The notes under the pieces were generated by a model. That model was given only the letters and a program-made list of their open reading frames with translations, was not told the origin of the DNA and made no database searches. The position numbers were made by a program, and so were the translations under genes. Source: Methylobacterium sp. Leaf91 (GTDB lineage Bacteria > Pseudomonadota > Alphaproteobacteria > Rhizobiales > Beijerinckiaceae). Taken from it: 64,000 nucleotides of DNA. The stretch is taken from assembly GCF_001422815.1 (NCBI RefSeq), contig NZ_LMMP01000007.1, positions 1 through 64,000 of the forward strand. The letters run 5' to 3'. Within the stretch, counting starts at the first letter, position 1, and every line of letters begins with the position of its first letter. This document shows positions 11,232 to 20,380 of the stretch, piece by piece.

Positions 11232-12007
11232 GCGGCCACGGGGGCGTGGTGGCTATGGAGCTGAGCCGAGAGCATCCGGCGCACGTCGTTGAAGGCCGGG
11301 CTCGAGACGTCGCGGCGGCGGGCGAGGTCGATGGCGTGGATCGCGTCGATCCGGCCGGGGCTCGGGGACATGACCACGACCCGGTCGGCGAGGAAGATCG
11401 CCTCCTCGATGGCATGGGTCACGAACAGCACGGTCAACCCGGTGCGGCTCCACAGATCGAGGAGCTCGTCCTGCAGCCGCTCGCGGGTCATGGCGTCGAG
11501 CGCTCCGAACGGCTCGTCCATGAGGACGATTTCGGCATCGTTGGCCAGCACCCGCGCGATGGCGACCCGCTGCTTCATGCCCCCGGAGAGCTGGTGCGGA
11601 AAGGCGTCGCCGAAGCGCTGTAGCCCGACGAGGGAGATGTAGCGCTCCACCGTATCGCGGATTTCCGCCGCCGGCCGGCCGCGCGATTTCGGGCCGAAGC
11701 CGATATTGTCCCGCACGGTGAGCCAGGGGAACAGGCCGTAATCCTGGAACACCATGCCCCGGCTCGGGCCGGGTCCCTCGATGGGCTTGCCCCACATCAG
11801 CGCCTCGCCGCCGGTGGCCGTCTCGAACCCGGCAACGATGCGGAGCAAGGTGGACTTGCCGCAGCCCGAAGCGCCAAGCAGGCAGATGAACTCGCCCTTG
11901 GCCACGCTGAGGTTCGCGCCGCTCAGAGCCTGTACCGTGCGGCCCTGGACGGCGAAGGATTTCGACACGCCGCGAATGTCGAGGATCGGCACGGTGGGCT
12001 CAGCCAT
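11228..12007 (-). CDS. ABC transporter ATP-binding protein, nitrate/sulfonate/taurine type
   Basis: 259-aa ATPase with Walker A GASGCGKST, Q-loop in MVFQDYGLF, signature LSGGMKQR, Walker B IVLMDEPFGALD and H-switch VTHAIEEA. Sequence style matches the TauB/SsuB/NrtD group. It powers import by the adjacent permease and binding protein. The start overlaps the permease stop by 8 bp and its stop overlaps the hydrolase start, so the four genes form one translationally coupled operon. Confidence 0.92.
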   Translation of the reverse strand: MAEPTVPILDIRGVSKSFAVQGRTVQALSGANLSVAKGEFICLLGASGCGKSTLLRIVAGFETATGGEALMWGKPIEGPGPSRGMVFQDYGLFPWLTVRDNIGFGPKSRGRPAAEIRDTVERYISLVGLQRFGDAFPHQLSGGMKQRVAIARVLANDAEIVLMDEPFGALDAMTRERLQDELLDLWSRTGLTVLFVTHAIEEAIFLADRVVVMSPSPGRIDAIHAIDLARRRDVSSPAFNDVRRMLSAQLHSHHAPVAA

Positions 12008-12845
12008 GTGAGGGGCTCCAGGCGAGTGGGCGCTGGCCGATCAGCATCACGGCCCGGTCGCAGACGAAGCCGGCGACGCCGATCACGATCATGCCGCAGA
12101 TCACGATCTCGGTGCGCGAGAGTTGCCGGGCCTCCATGATGATCGCGCCGAGGCCGGTGGGAACGCCGGTCATCTCGCCGACGACGATCACCACCCAGGC
12201 GAAGCCGAGGCCGAGGCGCAGACCGGTGAAGATCGAGGGAAGTGCCGCCGGCAGCACCACGCGGGCGAACTGCGCCGAACCCCGGCAGCCGAGCATGGCG
12301 GCGGCCTCGAACAGGCGCGGCTCGACGGAGCGCACGCCGAAAATGGTGTTGACCAGGATCGGGTAGAACGCGCCGAGGAAGACGAGGAAATAGGCCGAGC
12401 GCGGACCCAGGCCGAACAGGATCATCGCCAGCGGAAGCCAGGCGGTCACCGGCACCGGGCGCAGGATCTGCAGGGTCGGGTCGAGGAGCTGACGCATGAG
12501 CGGAACCCGGCCGATGAGCAGGCCGAGGGGGACCGCCGCCAGGGCAGCGAGACCGAACCCGCCGAAGACGCGGGTGAGCGAGGCGGTGAGATGCGTGAGC
12601 AGCGTGCCGCTGAAGGCATCCCCCTCCGGTCCGCCGATGGCGAGATCCACCATCGCCATCCAGACCTCAGAGGGCGGCGGAATCAGGCTGTAGGGTTTGC
12701 CGACCGTGAGCAGATGCCAGGCAATGCCCATCGCCACCGGCAGCGTGAGCGCGAGCAACGCCTGCTTGAGGCTCGCGAAGCTCGGAAGCGCGCGGCGGGT
12801 CGCTACCTCCGCCACCGCCGGCGCGGAAACGGCCGGCGCGCTCAC
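12000..12845 (-). CDS. ABC transporter permease, NitT/TauT family
   Basis: 281-aa inner-membrane permease with about six predicted transmembrane segments and the conserved cytoplasmic EAA loop (EAAAMLGCRGSAQFARVVLPAALPS region). I use the GTG start at 12845, which overlaps the binding-protein stop as GTGA; an ATG-initiated extension to 12980 would run 135 bp into the upstream gene. It forms the channel with the ATPase encoded next. Members of the family import taurine, alkanesulfonates, nitrate, pyrimidine precursors or aromatic acids; the substrate here is not evident. Confidence 0.9.
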   Translation of the reverse strand: MSAPAVSAPAVAEVATRRALPSFASLKQALLALTLPVAMGIAWHLLTVGKPYSLIPPPSEVWMAMVDLAIGGPEGDAFSGTLLTHLTASLTRVFGGFGLAALAAVPLGLLIGRVPLMRQLLDPTLQILRPVPVTAWLPLAMILFGLGPRSAYFLVFLGAFYPILVNTIFGVRSVEPRLFEAAAMLGCRGSAQFARVVLPAALPSIFTGLRLGLGFAWVVIVVGEMTGVPTGLGAIIMEARQLSRTEIVICGMIVIGVAGFVCDRAVMLIGQRPLAWSPSHG

Positions 12846-13807
12846 GAATCCCTCATCGCATCGACGAAGCGGGTATCGATGAAGCTGGAGAAGTCGGGCA
12901 GGCGCTTGATCTGCCGGGCCGCCAGCATGTGCTCGGAATAGGCCTTGGCCTGCTTCACTTCGGTCTCGCCGAGCTTCCACTTGAATTCGACATTGGGTAC
13001 GGAGAGCTCGATGGCCTCCCGCTTTTGGCCGAGCTTCTGCACCGCCATCGCCACGGTGGCGTCGCGATTCCCTTGCGCGAAATCCGACCCCTTGCGGTGG
13101 ATCTCCAGCATGGTCTTCACCACCTCCGGCCGCTCGGCCAGCGTGTCGCGATGGGCGCCGAACACCATGTTGAGGGAGCCCATCTCGGTGCCGTAGGGAT
13201 ACTCGACCAGTGTGCCGATTCCCGTGGAGAGGCTGACGCCGGGGGCGGGCTCCGCGCCGACATAGGCGTCGACGTCACCGCGTGCGAGGGCGATGTGCAT
13301 CTCGCTGAAGGAGATGCGGACCGGCGTGATGTCCTTCACGCTCACCCCCTCCATCCGCATGCGCTCCAGGGCGAAGACCTCCTGGGTCGAGCCGGGCCAG
13401 ATCGCCACGCGCTTGCCCTTGAGGTCGGCGACCTTCTGGATGCCCGACCCGGTCTTGGCGATGATGGCCATGCCGCGATTGCAGGTGGAGGCGATGACGA
13501 CGATGGGCTCACCGGCCGCGGCGCCCAGGGTGCCGGCGGCGATCCCGAACGTTCCGAAATCCACCGATTTCGTCACCACCGCGTTCTTGCACTCGGTGGG
13601 ACTCTCGAACGGGATCACCTCCACGGTGACGCCGGGCGGCGCGAACTGGGCGTAGAAATACGGCGCGATGGAATGGATCAGCTTCAGCGATCCCATCCGG
13701 ATCACGATGGGCGTCTCGGCCCGCAGCACCGACGGTGCGGCGACGAGGCCGGCCCCGAGGCCGGCGAGGAAGGTGCGACGACGAATCATCTGAGCCAGCT
13801 CCGACAT
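12842..13807 (-). CDS. ABC transporter substrate-binding protein, NitT/TauT family
   Basis: 321-aa periplasmic binding protein (NMT1/SsuA-like). The N terminus MIRRRTFLAGLGAGLVAAPSV has twin arginines and a hydrophobic core, a likely Tat or Sec signal cleaved near LRAE. The mature part has the two-lobed fold signature, with GSTQEVFALERM in the mid-region. First gene of the operon. The 329 bp upstream hold a large inverted repeat and then the divergent LysR gene, which may regulate it. Ligand unknown. Confidence 0.88.
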   Translation of the reverse strand: MSELAQMIRRRTFLAGLGAGLVAAPSVLRAETPIVIRMGSLKLIHSIAPYFYAQFAPPGVTVEVIPFESPTECKNAVVTKSVDFGTFGIAAGTLGAAAGEPIVVIASTCNRGMAIIAKTGSGIQKVADLKGKRVAIWPGSTQEVFALERMRMEGVSVKDITPVRISFSEMHIALARGDVDAYVGAEPAPGVSLSTGIGTLVEYPYGTEMGSLNMVFGAHRDTLAERPEVVKTMLEIHRKGSDFAQGNRDATVAMAVQKLGQKREAIELSVPNVEFKWKLGETEVKQAKAYSEHMLAARQIKRLPDFSSFIDTRFVDAMRDS

Positions 13808-13962
13808 GATGTGAACCCGGAGAGGGTATGTCGGGAGGCCGTTGCAAACGAGTGCTGGTTATCGACGATGGTGTTGCGGATTTCGCAACACCTGGCGTAG
13901 GGCGGAGCGGTGCCTTGGAGATCACCCTCCAGGCGCATGTTCGGGTCGTTTGTCCAAGACTT

Positions 13963-14074
13963 CACCTCATCCTGAGGTGCCGCGGAGCGGCCTCGAAGGA
14001 GCCCTTCAGGGATCGCTGCGGCATCTGGAGGCCTCCTTCGAGGCCCGCTGACGCGGGCACCTCAGGATGAGGTG
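13963..14074. repeat. Inverted-repeat extragenic element, copy 1
   Basis: About 112 bp whose ends are inverted copies of CACCTCATCCTGAGGTGC, itself nearly palindromic, with inner arms built on CCTCGAAGGAG / CTCCTTCGAGG. It can fold into one long stem. A second copy is at 16946-17059. Such mosaic elements are common between genes in Methylobacterium-like genomes. It lies between divergent transporter and LysR genes. Confidence 0.85.
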
Positions 14075-14136
14075 GTCTGATGGGACGATCGACCTGAGCG
14101 CGAGTCGCGGCTGAGAGCCCTGATCGAACAGGCCCC

Positions 14137-15039
14137 ATGAAGCATCTGCGCACCCTGACCTACGTTTCCGAGGTAGCGCGGCGGGGCTCGATCCGCCGGG
14201 CGGCGGAGGCCCTGAACATCGCGCCTTCGGCGCTCACGCGGCAGATCCAGGACCTCGAATACGAACTCGGGACGCCGATCTTCGAGAGGCTGGCGCAGGG
14301 CATGCGGCTGAACGCGGCCGGCGAGTTGCTGGTGCGTCATATCCGGGATCAGGTGTCGGATATGGAGCGGGTCCGCTCGCAGATCGCCGATCTGTCCGGC
14401 GTGCGGCGTGGACATGTGGCGCTGGCCTGCAGCCAGGCTTTCGTGAACCAGATCGTGCCGGACGAGGTCCGGGCCTACCGGGCGCGCTTTCCCCTCGTCT
14501 CGTTCACGGTCCAGGTGCGCGACCATGCCCAGGCGGTGGCGGCCCTCGTCTCCTTCGAGGCCGACCTCGCCCTCGTGCTGCAGCCGCCGCCGTCGGTCGA
14601 TCTCCACGCCCTGTTCACCTGCAGGCAGACTCTCTGCGTGGTGATGCGCGCCTCGCATCCCCTGGCCCAAGAGGGAGGGCCGGTGCGGCTGCGCGAATGC
14701 CTCACTCATCCCCTCGCCCTGCCCGACCGGTCGCTGGCGATCCGCCATCATCTCGACGATGCGCTGGCGCGCCGGGGAACGCCGTTTCGCCCCGCCGTCG
14801 AATCGAGCTCGCTCGAATTCCTGCGCAACCTCGCCCTGCGCGAGGATGTGGTGAGCCTGCAGGTGCCGAGCGGCATCCCCAATGACCACCGCCTCGTCAG
14901 CCGGCCCATCGACGAACGCGACCTCTCCCCCATGACCCTGATTCTCGGCCAGCTGCGTGGGCGGATGCTGCCCGTGGCCGCCGCGAAATTCGCCGACGGC
15001 CTCGCCGCGAGCCTCAACGACCGCTACGGCGCGGCGTGA
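14137..15039 (+). CDS. LysR-family transcriptional regulator
   Basis: 300 aa, standard LysR length. N-terminal winged helix-turn-helix (residues 1-60, with RRGSIRRAAEALNIAPSALTRQIQDLE) and a C-terminal ligand-binding domain of periplasmic-protein fold. It is divergent from the ABC transporter/hydrolase operon, the classic LysR arrangement, so I infer it responds to the transported compound or a metabolite. The inverted-repeat element separates the two promoters, which is less usual. Target and effector unproven. Confidence 0.9.
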   Translation: MKHLRTLTYVSEVARRGSIRRAAEALNIAPSALTRQIQDLEYELGTPIFERLAQGMRLNAAGELLVRHIRDQVSDMERVRSQIADLSGVRRGHVALACSQAFVNQIVPDEVRAYRARFPLVSFTVQVRDHAQAVAALVSFEADLALVLQPPPSVDLHALFTCRQTLCVVMRASHPLAQEGGPVRLRECLTHPLALPDRSLAIRHHLDDALARRGTPFRPAVESSSLEFLRNLALREDVVSLQVPSGIPNDHRLVSRPIDERDLSPMTLILGQLRGRMLPVAAAKFADGLAASLNDRYGAA

Positions 15040-15287
15040 CTTGTTCAGGCGACATTCCGGTTCGGTCGATACACTCCACTGATCTTCGCTACGGAGGTCC
15101 CGCCCAATCCCCCTCATAGCTGCGGCATTCACCCATCTGATGTTTCAGGATGACCGCGTCCCTCTCCCCCTTGTGGGGAGGAGAGCCGCGCTGCCCGCGA
15201 AATCGGTGAATGCCGTGGTGACAGGGAACGGGTTGGGACAATCATGGCGATGGCGCTGCCATCCTTTCACAGGGACTACTCGCTTCC

Positions 15288-16034
15288 ATGCATGCCGACG
15301 CCTTTCTCACCGCCGCCGAGAATCTCCCCGTGGCGGGTCTCGATGCCCTCACCGATGGTGGCGGGCTCGTCGTCGTCGCCCCGCATCCGGATGACGAGAG
15401 CCTCGGATGCGGCGGCCTGATCGCCGAGGCCTGCGCGCGGGGGCGCGAGGTGCGGCTCGTCATCGTCAGTGACGGCTGCGGCTCGCACACCCATTCCGCC
15501 CTCTATCCGCCGCTCCGCCTGCGGGCGCTGCGCGAGGAGGAGACGCTGGAAGCGGTGGCGGCGCTCGGCCTCGCTCCCGCCAACGTCACGTTCCTGCGCC
15601 TGCCCGATGCGGGAGTGTCGAGCAGCGGCCCCGAAGCGCAGGCGGCGGCGGATGTGGTGGCGTCCGTGGCCAAAGAGAGCGGGGCCGGCGCGGTCTGCGT
15701 GACCTGGGCGCACGATCCCCATTGCGATCATCAGGCGGCGGCCGCCATCGTGAGGCTCGCCCAGCCGAAGCTCGGCGCGACGAAGGCCTTCGCCTATCCG
15801 GTCTGGGGCTGGACCCTGCCGCAGGGCACGGAAGTCGGCGCCCCTCCGTCGGGCTACCGCGTCGATGTCAGCGCGCATGTGGCGGCGAAGGCGAGGGCCG
15901 TGGCGGCGCATCGTTCGCAGACCACCGACCTCATCTCCGACGACCCGACGGGTTTTCGCCTCGCGCCAGAAATGATCGCGCGCTTCCTCGGCCCCTACGA
16001 GATCTTCGTCTCCATGCCGGCGGACGCTGCGTGA
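15288..16034 (+). CDS. PIG-L family N-acetylglucosaminyl deacetylase-like protein
   Basis: 248-aa zinc-dependent deacetylase of the PIG-L/MshB/LpxC-like family. The metal-binding and catalytic motif HPDDES is at residues 33-38, with a second metal-ligand region HDPHCDHQAA around 145-154. The family removes acetyl groups from GlcNAc-containing glycans or glycolipids. Its stop overlaps the GTG start of the following GT2 gene by 4 bp, so deacetylase and glycosyltransferase are probably made together and act on the same sugar. No signal peptide; cytoplasmic. Confidence 0.88.
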   Translation: MHADAFLTAAENLPVAGLDALTDGGGLVVVAPHPDDESLGCGGLIAEACARGREVRLVIVSDGCGSHTHSALYPPLRLRALREEETLEAVAALGLAPANVTFLRLPDAGVSSSGPEAQAAADVVASVAKESGAGAVCVTWAHDPHCDHQAAAAIVRLAQPKLGATKAFAYPVWGWTLPQGTEVGAPPSGYRVDVSAHVAAKARAVAAHRSQTTDLISDDPTGFRLAPEMIARFLGPYEIFVSMPADAA

Positions 16035-16879
16035 GCACGACCGTCATCACCCTGAACAAGGGCCGCGACGCGCATCTGGCGCGCCTTCTCGAAGGCCTCG
16101 GCCGGGGCACGCATCCGGCCGAATGCATCGTGGTGGAAATGGGGGCGAACCCCGCCCCCCTCCCCGATCACGGCTTTCCCATCCGCCGCATCGTCCTTCC
16201 GAGCGGCGGCCTGCCGCTGGCCCGTGCCCGCAATGCCGGACGCCGCGCGGCTTGCGGCGATCATCTGATCTTCCTCGATGTGGATTGCATTCCCTCGGGC
16301 GATCTCGTCGCGAGCCTCGACGCGGATCTTGGGCTAGCCGACGGCCTGATCTGCTGCGAGGTGAGCTACCTGCCGGCGCGGGCCGTCGACGATGGCTGGA
16401 CCGAGGCGGGCTTGCGCGCGTCGGGCCATACCCATCCGGTGCGGAACTTCCCGGCTGCGGGCCTTGCCCGCACCGACAATCCCGGCCTGTTCTGGTCCCT
16501 CGCCTTCGGTGTCCGGGCCACGACCTTCGACCGGATCGGCGGATTCGACGAAGCCTTCGACGGCTACGGCGCCGAGGATACCGACCTCGCCTTCCGGGCC
16601 GATGCCGCCGGCATCCCGATCCTGTTCAGTGCCGGGGGCCACGCCTACCACCAGTATCACGGGGCCTTCGACCCGCCGCTCCAGCATTTCGCCGACATCA
16701 TCGCCAACGCCACCCGCTTCCATGCCCGGCACGGACTCTGGCCCATGGACGGCTGGCTCGATGCCTTCGCGCGGTTGGGATTGCTGCCGCCGACCTGGCG
16801 CGAGGCGCCGACGATCCTACGCATGCCGACCGCGGACGAGATGGAAGCCGCGCGGGTACCGCTGGACCGGCCGTTTTAG
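16031..16879 (+). CDS. Family 2 glycosyltransferase
   Basis: 282-aa GT-A fold glycosyltransferase with N-terminal strand VSTTVITLNKGRD, donor/metal motif FLDVDCIPS (DxD-like), and the galactosyltransferase-type C-terminal part GGFDEAFDGYGAEDTDLAFR. The GTG start overlaps the PIG-L stop. No membrane segment, so a soluble or peripherally bound enzyme. It would transfer a sugar from a nucleotide donor onto the glycan handled by its neighbours; donor and acceptor unknown. Confidence 0.85.
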   Translation: MSTTVITLNKGRDAHLARLLEGLGRGTHPAECIVVEMGANPAPLPDHGFPIRRIVLPSGGLPLARARNAGRRAACGDHLIFLDVDCIPSGDLVASLDADLGLADGLICCEVSYLPARAVDDGWTEAGLRASGHTHPVRNFPAAGLARTDNPGLFWSLAFGVRATTFDRIGGFDEAFDGYGAEDTDLAFRADAAGIPILFSAGGHAYHQYHGAFDPPLQHFADIIANATRFHARHGLWPMDGWLDAFARLGLLPPTWREAPTILRMPTADEMEAARVPLDRPF

Positions 16880-16945
16880 GTGTTTGCGCGCAGAAGCGGT
16901 GCAGGCTTCTCTCTCGGACGTCGAGGACCGGTTTATCCCACCCTC

Positions 16946-17059
16946 CACCTCATCCTGAGGTGCCAGAGCGCAGCGGAGGCCTCGAAGGAGGGCTCCAGAG
17001 GCCGATGTGATCCCTGGGGGGCTCCTTCGAGGCCGCTACGCGGCACCTCAGGATGAGGT
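16946..17059. repeat. Inverted-repeat extragenic element, copy 2
   Basis: About 114 bp with the same ends as the element at 13963-14074 (CACCTCATCCTGAGGTGC and its inverse) and the same CCTCGAAGGAG inner arms. The middle differs. It lies between convergent glycosyltransferase genes, where a folded RNA could also act as a bidirectional terminator. Confidence 0.85.
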
Positions 17060-17089
17060 AAGAGCTTGGAATATCAGATCAAACAGGCA

Positions 17090-18166
17090 CTAAACCCTCC
17101 GCGCGCGGCGGCGCTCGATCCCCTGAATGACGTCTTCGATGATCGCGACCGTGCGGCCGATGGCGTCGGCCTGGACCAGCCCGCCGATCACCGCCGGATC
17201 GAGGGCAAGGCCCGCTTGAATCAAAACCGGCCAGTCCGAGGCGTCCGGCCATGCCTGGCGGACGATGGCCGCGCCGAGCTTCGCCAGGGATTCCGCTTTC
17301 GCCGTCTGCTCGTCGAAGGCGCGGGGTTCCGGCAGGCAGAGGAAGCGCTTCGCCCTCGTGGCCACGGCCGCGACGACGCCGTCGCCGCCGCCGCCGATCA
17401 CTAAGGCGGCGCGGTCGAGATAGGGGCCGGTCTCGGCGACCCAGCCATGGAGATGCAGGTTCGGCGGGAGATCGGCGGTCGGTGCCTCCACCGGGCCGAG
17501 AACGTGCCAGTGCCGGTCGGGCACGGCACGCGCGGCGGCCGCGAGGTCGGAGACCGAGCCGCCGGCCCCGCCTCGCCCGTAGATCACCGCAATGGAGCCG
17601 TCTTCCGACGCGCCTGCCTTGGGGGCATCGGCCAGGAAGCCGGCATAGAGGGTCTTCGCCCGCACCCAGTCCGGCGTTCCGGCCGTCTCGATCTCGGGCG
17701 GGTTGAAGGCGAGCAGGCGCTCCGCCGAGCGGAAGCCTTCGAGATGCGGAATGTCGGTGCGGTTCCCAGCGAGGCGCACCACCAGGGTCGGCACCGAGAG
17801 GAGCCGCGCGAGGAGCGTCACCTCCACCGACACGTCGACGATCAGCAGGGCCGGATCGGTCTTCGCCATCCAGTCGGCGAGCATCCCCATCCGGTCGCGG
17901 ATGCGGTCGATCCCGACGGGGACATAATGAAAGCAGTCCGGCCGGATCGCCTCGCCGTCCTGGCCGTCGAAGCCGGTGAGGCGGTCGTCGGGCAAATCTA
18001 GGATCGCGCCGTTGGCGCGCGAGGTGTCGATCTCGGCAAAGGTGCCGATGAGGGTCACGGGCCGGTCCAGGCGGGCGGCGATGAGATCCGCGCGCTGCCA
18101 GTGACCGGCGCCCTGATGGTGGACATAGTAGCCGACGGGACGCCGGTGCGCCGCCGCCTCGCTCAC
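17090..18166 (-). CDS. GT28/MurG-like glycosyltransferase
   Basis: 358 aa from the GTG at 18166, which overlaps the upstream stop as GTGA; the longer ATG-initiated frame to 18634 lies inside the preceding gene. The start YYVHHQGAGHWQRADLIAARL resembles the acceptor-side loop of GT-B enzymes, and the C-terminal part has GGGGDGVVAAVA and a late Glu/Gln pair as in UDP-sugar-binding GT28 domains. Probably a cytoplasmic-face membrane-associated glycosyltransferase. Third in a minus-strand GT operon. Specific role unknown. Confidence 0.7.
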   Translation of the reverse strand: MSEAAAHRRPVGYYVHHQGAGHWQRADLIAARLDRPVTLIGTFAEIDTSRANGAILDLPDDRLTGFDGQDGEAIRPDCFHYVPVGIDRIRDRMGMLADWMAKTDPALLIVDVSVEVTLLARLLSVPTLVVRLAGNRTDIPHLEGFRSAERLLAFNPPEIETAGTPDWVRAKTLYAGFLADAPKAGASEDGSIAVIYGRGGAGGSVSDLAAAARAVPDRHWHVLGPVEAPTADLPPNLHLHGWVAETGPYLDRAALVIGGGGDGVVAAVATRAKRFLCLPEPRAFDEQTAKAESLAKLGAAIVRQAWPDASDWPVLIQAGLALDPAVIGGLVQADAIGRTVAIIEDVIQGIERRRARRV

Positions 18167-19278
18167 GCGACGCGCGCCGTGCGCCTGTCGATCAGCCGGG
18201 CGAGGAGGGCATCGAGCCCCGCGATGGCCTCGTCGAGGGGGACATGGGCCGGCTCCGGCCCGATCTCGCCGACCCGCTCTCCCACGCGCTCGGCGAAGGC
18301 AATGGCGTTGACGCAGGTCCCCGGTTCGATGGCGGCGATGTCCTCCGCCGATACGCCGAGCGCCCGCAATCCGGCTTCCGGGCCACCCTTGGCGCCCCAG
18401 GCGAGGCGGAACGCACGCTGGCGCTCGATCACGGCGAGCCAGTGGCTCGCCGGCGGCAGGAGGTAAGCCTCCTCGCCCGCGACGACGCGGGCGCGACGGG
18501 CCATCTCGGTGGCCATCCCTCCGGTGACGCGGCCGGTGCCGCGATCGGACACCGAGATCGAGACATGGGGGCAATGGCGGACGCGGCCGCCCGCGAGGCG
18601 GACCTTGGCGACCAGCGCGTTGTCCTCGCCGCAAGGGATCGCGGGCAGCCCGCCGACTTCCCGGTAGAGCGCGGCGCGAAGCGCCAGGCTCGCCGCCACA
18701 TGGTCGCCGTGGCGAGGCGCGGGATCGTGGGCAGGGGGATCGATGGCCTCTTCGAGGGCGCGCACCGCGACCCAGTATTGTTCGATCCGGCGATGGAGCG
18801 CGTGGATTTCCGGGTCCCGGTTCTCGCTCTCCTCCGTCTCGATGACGAGACGGCCGCCCACGAGTTCGGAATGTTCCAGGGCCACCAGATTGGCGCGGGC
18901 CCAGCCGGGGGCGGCGACGGCGTCGGCATCGGTGCTGAGAAGAACGGCATCCTCGACGCCGTCGGAATCCAGCCAGTCGGCCCCCGCATCCAGCGCCATC
19001 CGGCGCGCGGTGCCCACATGGGCCACCTCACGCGGCACCACCGCTTCGATCACGCGGAGATCGAGATGGCGCGTCTCGCCGTTGCGCTCCATCTCGCGGA
19101 TCAGCGACACCGTCGCGTCGGTGCAGTTATTGGCCAGGATCACGACCCGCAGCAGCGCGCCGTCTCCCGAACCGATCTGCCGGTCGAGGGAGCGCACGAG
19201 GCGCGGCAGCACCTCGGCTTCGTTGCGGGCGGGCACGCAGACGACGGCCCGGCCGAGGGAGAGCGGGTTGTTACGCAT
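18163..19278 (-). CDS. Family 2 glycosyltransferase
   Basis: 371 aa. The ATG at 19278 overlaps the GT4 stop by 8 bp and opens directly into the GT-A core: AVVCVPARNEAEVLPRLVRS, then ILANNCTD and a DxD-like STDADAVAAP. A His-rich HDPAPRHGDH segment and acceptor helix follow. The C-terminal 100 residues are helical and not shared with minimal GT2s. Middle gene of the GT4-GT2-GT28 operon. Confidence 0.82.
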   Translation of the reverse strand: MRNNPLSLGRAVVCVPARNEAEVLPRLVRSLDRQIGSGDGALLRVVILANNCTDATVSLIREMERNGETRHLDLRVIEAVVPREVAHVGTARRMALDAGADWLDSDGVEDAVLLSTDADAVAAPGWARANLVALEHSELVGGRLVIETEESENRDPEIHALHRRIEQYWVAVRALEEAIDPPAHDPAPRHGDHVAASLALRAALYREVGGLPAIPCGEDNALVAKVRLAGGRVRHCPHVSISVSDRGTGRVTGGMATEMARRARVVAGEEAYLLPPASHWLAVIERQRAFRLAWGAKGGPEAGLRALGVSAEDIAAIEPGTCVNAIAFAERVGERVGEIGPEPAHVPLDEAIAGLDALLARLIDRRTARVA

Positions 19279-20380
19279 TGTCGAGAAGCGATGCGCGAGC
19301 GCCGGCCGGGACCGGACGGACGGAGACGGGGGTCGACCAGCGGCGGATTTCGGCATGGTACATCGCCTCGTAGCGGTCGGTCATGGTGTCGGCGTCGAAG
19401 AGGTGCTCGGCCCGGCGGCGGCAATCGTGCCGGTCGAGGCGGATGGCGCGGGCGAGTGCACGGCCGAGATCCACCGGATCGTCGGCGACGGCGAGAACGC
19501 CCGAGGTCTCGTCCAGGATGTCGGGGATGGCGCCGCGGGCGAAGGCCGCGACCGGCGTGCCGCAGGCCAGGAACTCGGCCAGCACGAGGCCGAACGGTTC
19601 TTCCCAGCGCGGCGTGCACAGGGCCACATGCGCCTCGCCGACGCGGCGGGCGAGTTCGGCATGGCCGAGATGGCCGAGATAGGTGATGTCCGGGCCGAGG
19701 CGCGGCGCGATCTCGGCGTCCCAATAGGCGCGGTTGCTCTGCGGACCGGCGAATTTCAGGGGGATGCCGGCGACACGGGCGGCATCGATGGCCAGATGCG
19801 GCCCCTTCTCGGGGACGAGGCGTCCCATCCAGATCGCATGGGGCTCGCCCTTGGGGACGGGCGAATAGGCGAAGGCGTCGAGATCGATGCCGTTGCCGAT
19901 CACCAGCGGCTCGTCGATGAGCGGCAGCCACTCGCGCGCCAGGGATTCCGAAACGGCGGCGAAGGTCATGTCGTCCGCCCGCGCCTTCACGCCGCGCACG
20001 AAGGGCTCGAAGGGCGGCGTGTGCAACGCCGTCACCATCGGCGCGCCGAGATCGCGGGCGCGCAGCAACGGCAGGTAATGCAGGCTGTTGTTGTGGATGA
20101 TGTCGAAGTCGCCGCGCGCCACATCCGCCACCATCGCCTCGTAGGCGGCGAGCTCGGCGCGGTCGATCCGCAGGGCGGATTCGTCGTCGACGGCGCTGCC
20201 GGTGGGCGGGCAGACCGCCTTCAGGCATCCGCGCGCATCCGACCCTTCGGAGGCGTAGAGCGTCACGCTGTGCCCGCGGGCACGCAGGGTGCTCGCGAGC
20301 AGATGAGTGTGCATCTCGAGCCCTCCCGAGAAGGGCTGGGCGATGGGATATTTGAGGTGGGCGAGGAGGGCGATCTTCAC
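19271..20380 (-). CDS. Family 4 glycosyltransferase
   Basis: 369 aa from the GTG at 20380. GT-B fold: N-terminal acceptor domain with KIALLAHLKYPIAQPFSGGLE, and C-terminal donor domain with GRLVPEKGPHLAIDAAR and the retaining E-x7-E motif in PRWEEPFGLVLAEFLACGTPV. First gene of the operon. It would add a sugar with retention of configuration to a growing oligosaccharide or glycolipid. Confidence 0.9.
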   Translation of the reverse strand: MKIALLAHLKYPIAQPFSGGLEMHTHLLASTLRARGHSVTLYASEGSDARGCLKAVCPPTGSAVDDESALRIDRAELAAYEAMVADVARGDFDIIHNNSLHYLPLLRARDLGAPMVTALHTPPFEPFVRGVKARADDMTFAAVSESLAREWLPLIDEPLVIGNGIDLDAFAYSPVPKGEPHAIWMGRLVPEKGPHLAIDAARVAGIPLKFAGPQSNRAYWDAEIAPRLGPDITYLGHLGHAELARRVGEAHVALCTPRWEEPFGLVLAEFLACGTPVAAFARGAIPDILDETSGVLAVADDPVDLGRALARAIRLDRHDCRRRAEHLFDADTMTDRYEAMYHAEIRRWSTPVSVRPVPAGARASLLDNA

